DNA of 64,000 nt, taken from NCBI GenBank assembly GCA_028564675.1, contig JAOVVO010000097.1:62001-126000 (forward strand), read 5' to 3'. The position numbers and the translations under genes were made by a program. Positions 63,530 to 64,000 of this stretch are shown one piece after another. The notes below the pieces were generated by a model that ran no database searches, was not told where the DNA came from, and was given only the letters and a program-made list of their open reading frames with translations. The DNA is from Onchocerca lupi (Eukaryota > Nematoda > Chromadorea > Rhabditida > Onchocercidae). Numbering within the stretch: position 1 is the stretch's first letter; every line of letters begins with the position of its first letter.

Positions 63530-64000
63530 GTACAGCTATTTATCGCAAAAATTGTTGGTATTCAGTGCAATCAAAATTCTGTTAGATTTAACTGAAAAAA
63601 GTTCAAATTTCATCAACAAAAAGGGAGAAAGTTTTCAACATCTATCCCACCGCCGTTATTACTTTTATGTTTACTAATTTGAACTGCCCTCATTTATGAG
63701 GAATTTAGAGATTTCATAGAGCATAAGATTTACTGTTATAATATCTGGAGTTTAAATAAGTTTGGAATATGATAGCATATGGGAAAAATTGGTGATACAG
63801 AAAGTTGAATGTTATTTAGCCACACAGAATCCAACAGAAAAACACAAAAACACTTGACAAATCTTTTTGGAGCAACTGGAAGGAAGAGAAATCACGCTAA
63901 TCTGATTTCTGCTGACCTGAGAGATTTGCATGAAATTACTCAAGTTGCCATATGTCTTTCAAGTTTTTCTACATTCAGCAAAGTATGGCCATAGTGAACT

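Larger units (their letters stand above)
54246..64000. other. 5' flank of cdh-4 and intergenic DNA
   Basis: 9.7 kb of AT-rich sequence with no strong gene. It holds microsatellites, two copies of GCAGTGATAGCA just upstream of the cdh-4 start, a GC-rich nested hairpin near 56.1 kb and several weak exon candidates given separately. The cdh-4 promoter should lie in its left part. Confidence 0.45.

Noticed and set aside
1..64000. tRNA, rRNA, CRISPR, or bacterial endosymbiont insertion
   Set aside because: No TTCGA-type T-loop with a cloverleaf context, no rRNA sequence, no regularly spaced repeats and no bacterial-type gene runs were seen by eye; a tRNAscan or Wolbachia search could still find small ones.

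Overview
This 64 kb window is nuclear DNA of a nematode, most likely a filarial or other spirurid worm. The DNA is AT-rich and full of A/T homopolymers. Every recognisable gene is split into many small exons with nematode-type TTTCAG or TTTTAG acceptors and GTAAGT-like donors, and the proteins match nematode/metazoan families. No bacterial operons, CRISPR arrays or prophage genes are seen. The species cannot be read from the sequence alone.

Three genes are well supported. (1) Plus strand 605-3816: an 8-exon gene for a secreted, acatalytic carbonic anhydrase-related protein of the CA10/CA11 type (315 aa), with two of the three zinc-binding histidines replaced. (2) Minus strand 8379-4048: a 10-exon gene for a PIM-family serine/threonine kinase (578 aa), convergent with gene 1 and only 231 bp away. 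An apparent stop codon after the kinase domain lies inside an intron, so the protein continues for about 220 more residues. (3) Minus strand 54245-21100: about 79 exons that join with every phase consistent into one frame of about 4,470 codons. It encodes a Fat-like giant cadherin, the likely counterpart of C. elegans cdh-4: signal peptide, about 32 cadherin repeats, 2 EGF, 1 laminin G, 3 EGF, one membrane helix and a 370-residue cytoplasmic tail. It fills half of the window.

The rest is long non-coding DNA. The 12.7 kb between the kinase start and the cadherin end holds a possible decayed LTR-type element (16.6-17.9 kb), a near-perfect 23-bp hairpin (18.8 kb), long A-tracts and a coding-like island at 20.4-20.75 kb. 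The 9.7 kb upstream of the cadherin holds microsatellites, a small GC-rich nested hairpin (56.1 kb) and weak candidate exons: a CARD-like terminal exon at 61.6-61.9 kb and an LC8 dynein-light-chain-like exon at 63.48 kb. These are low confidence.

No shared pathway is evident beyond proximity. The cadherin is a planar-polarity/neuronal-guidance type surface protein, the carbonic anhydrase-related protein is a secreted neuronal-type ligand, and the kinase is cytoplasmic. From memory, C. elegans cdh-4, prk-1/prk-2 and cah-1 all lie on chromosome III, so the window may be an old syntenic block.
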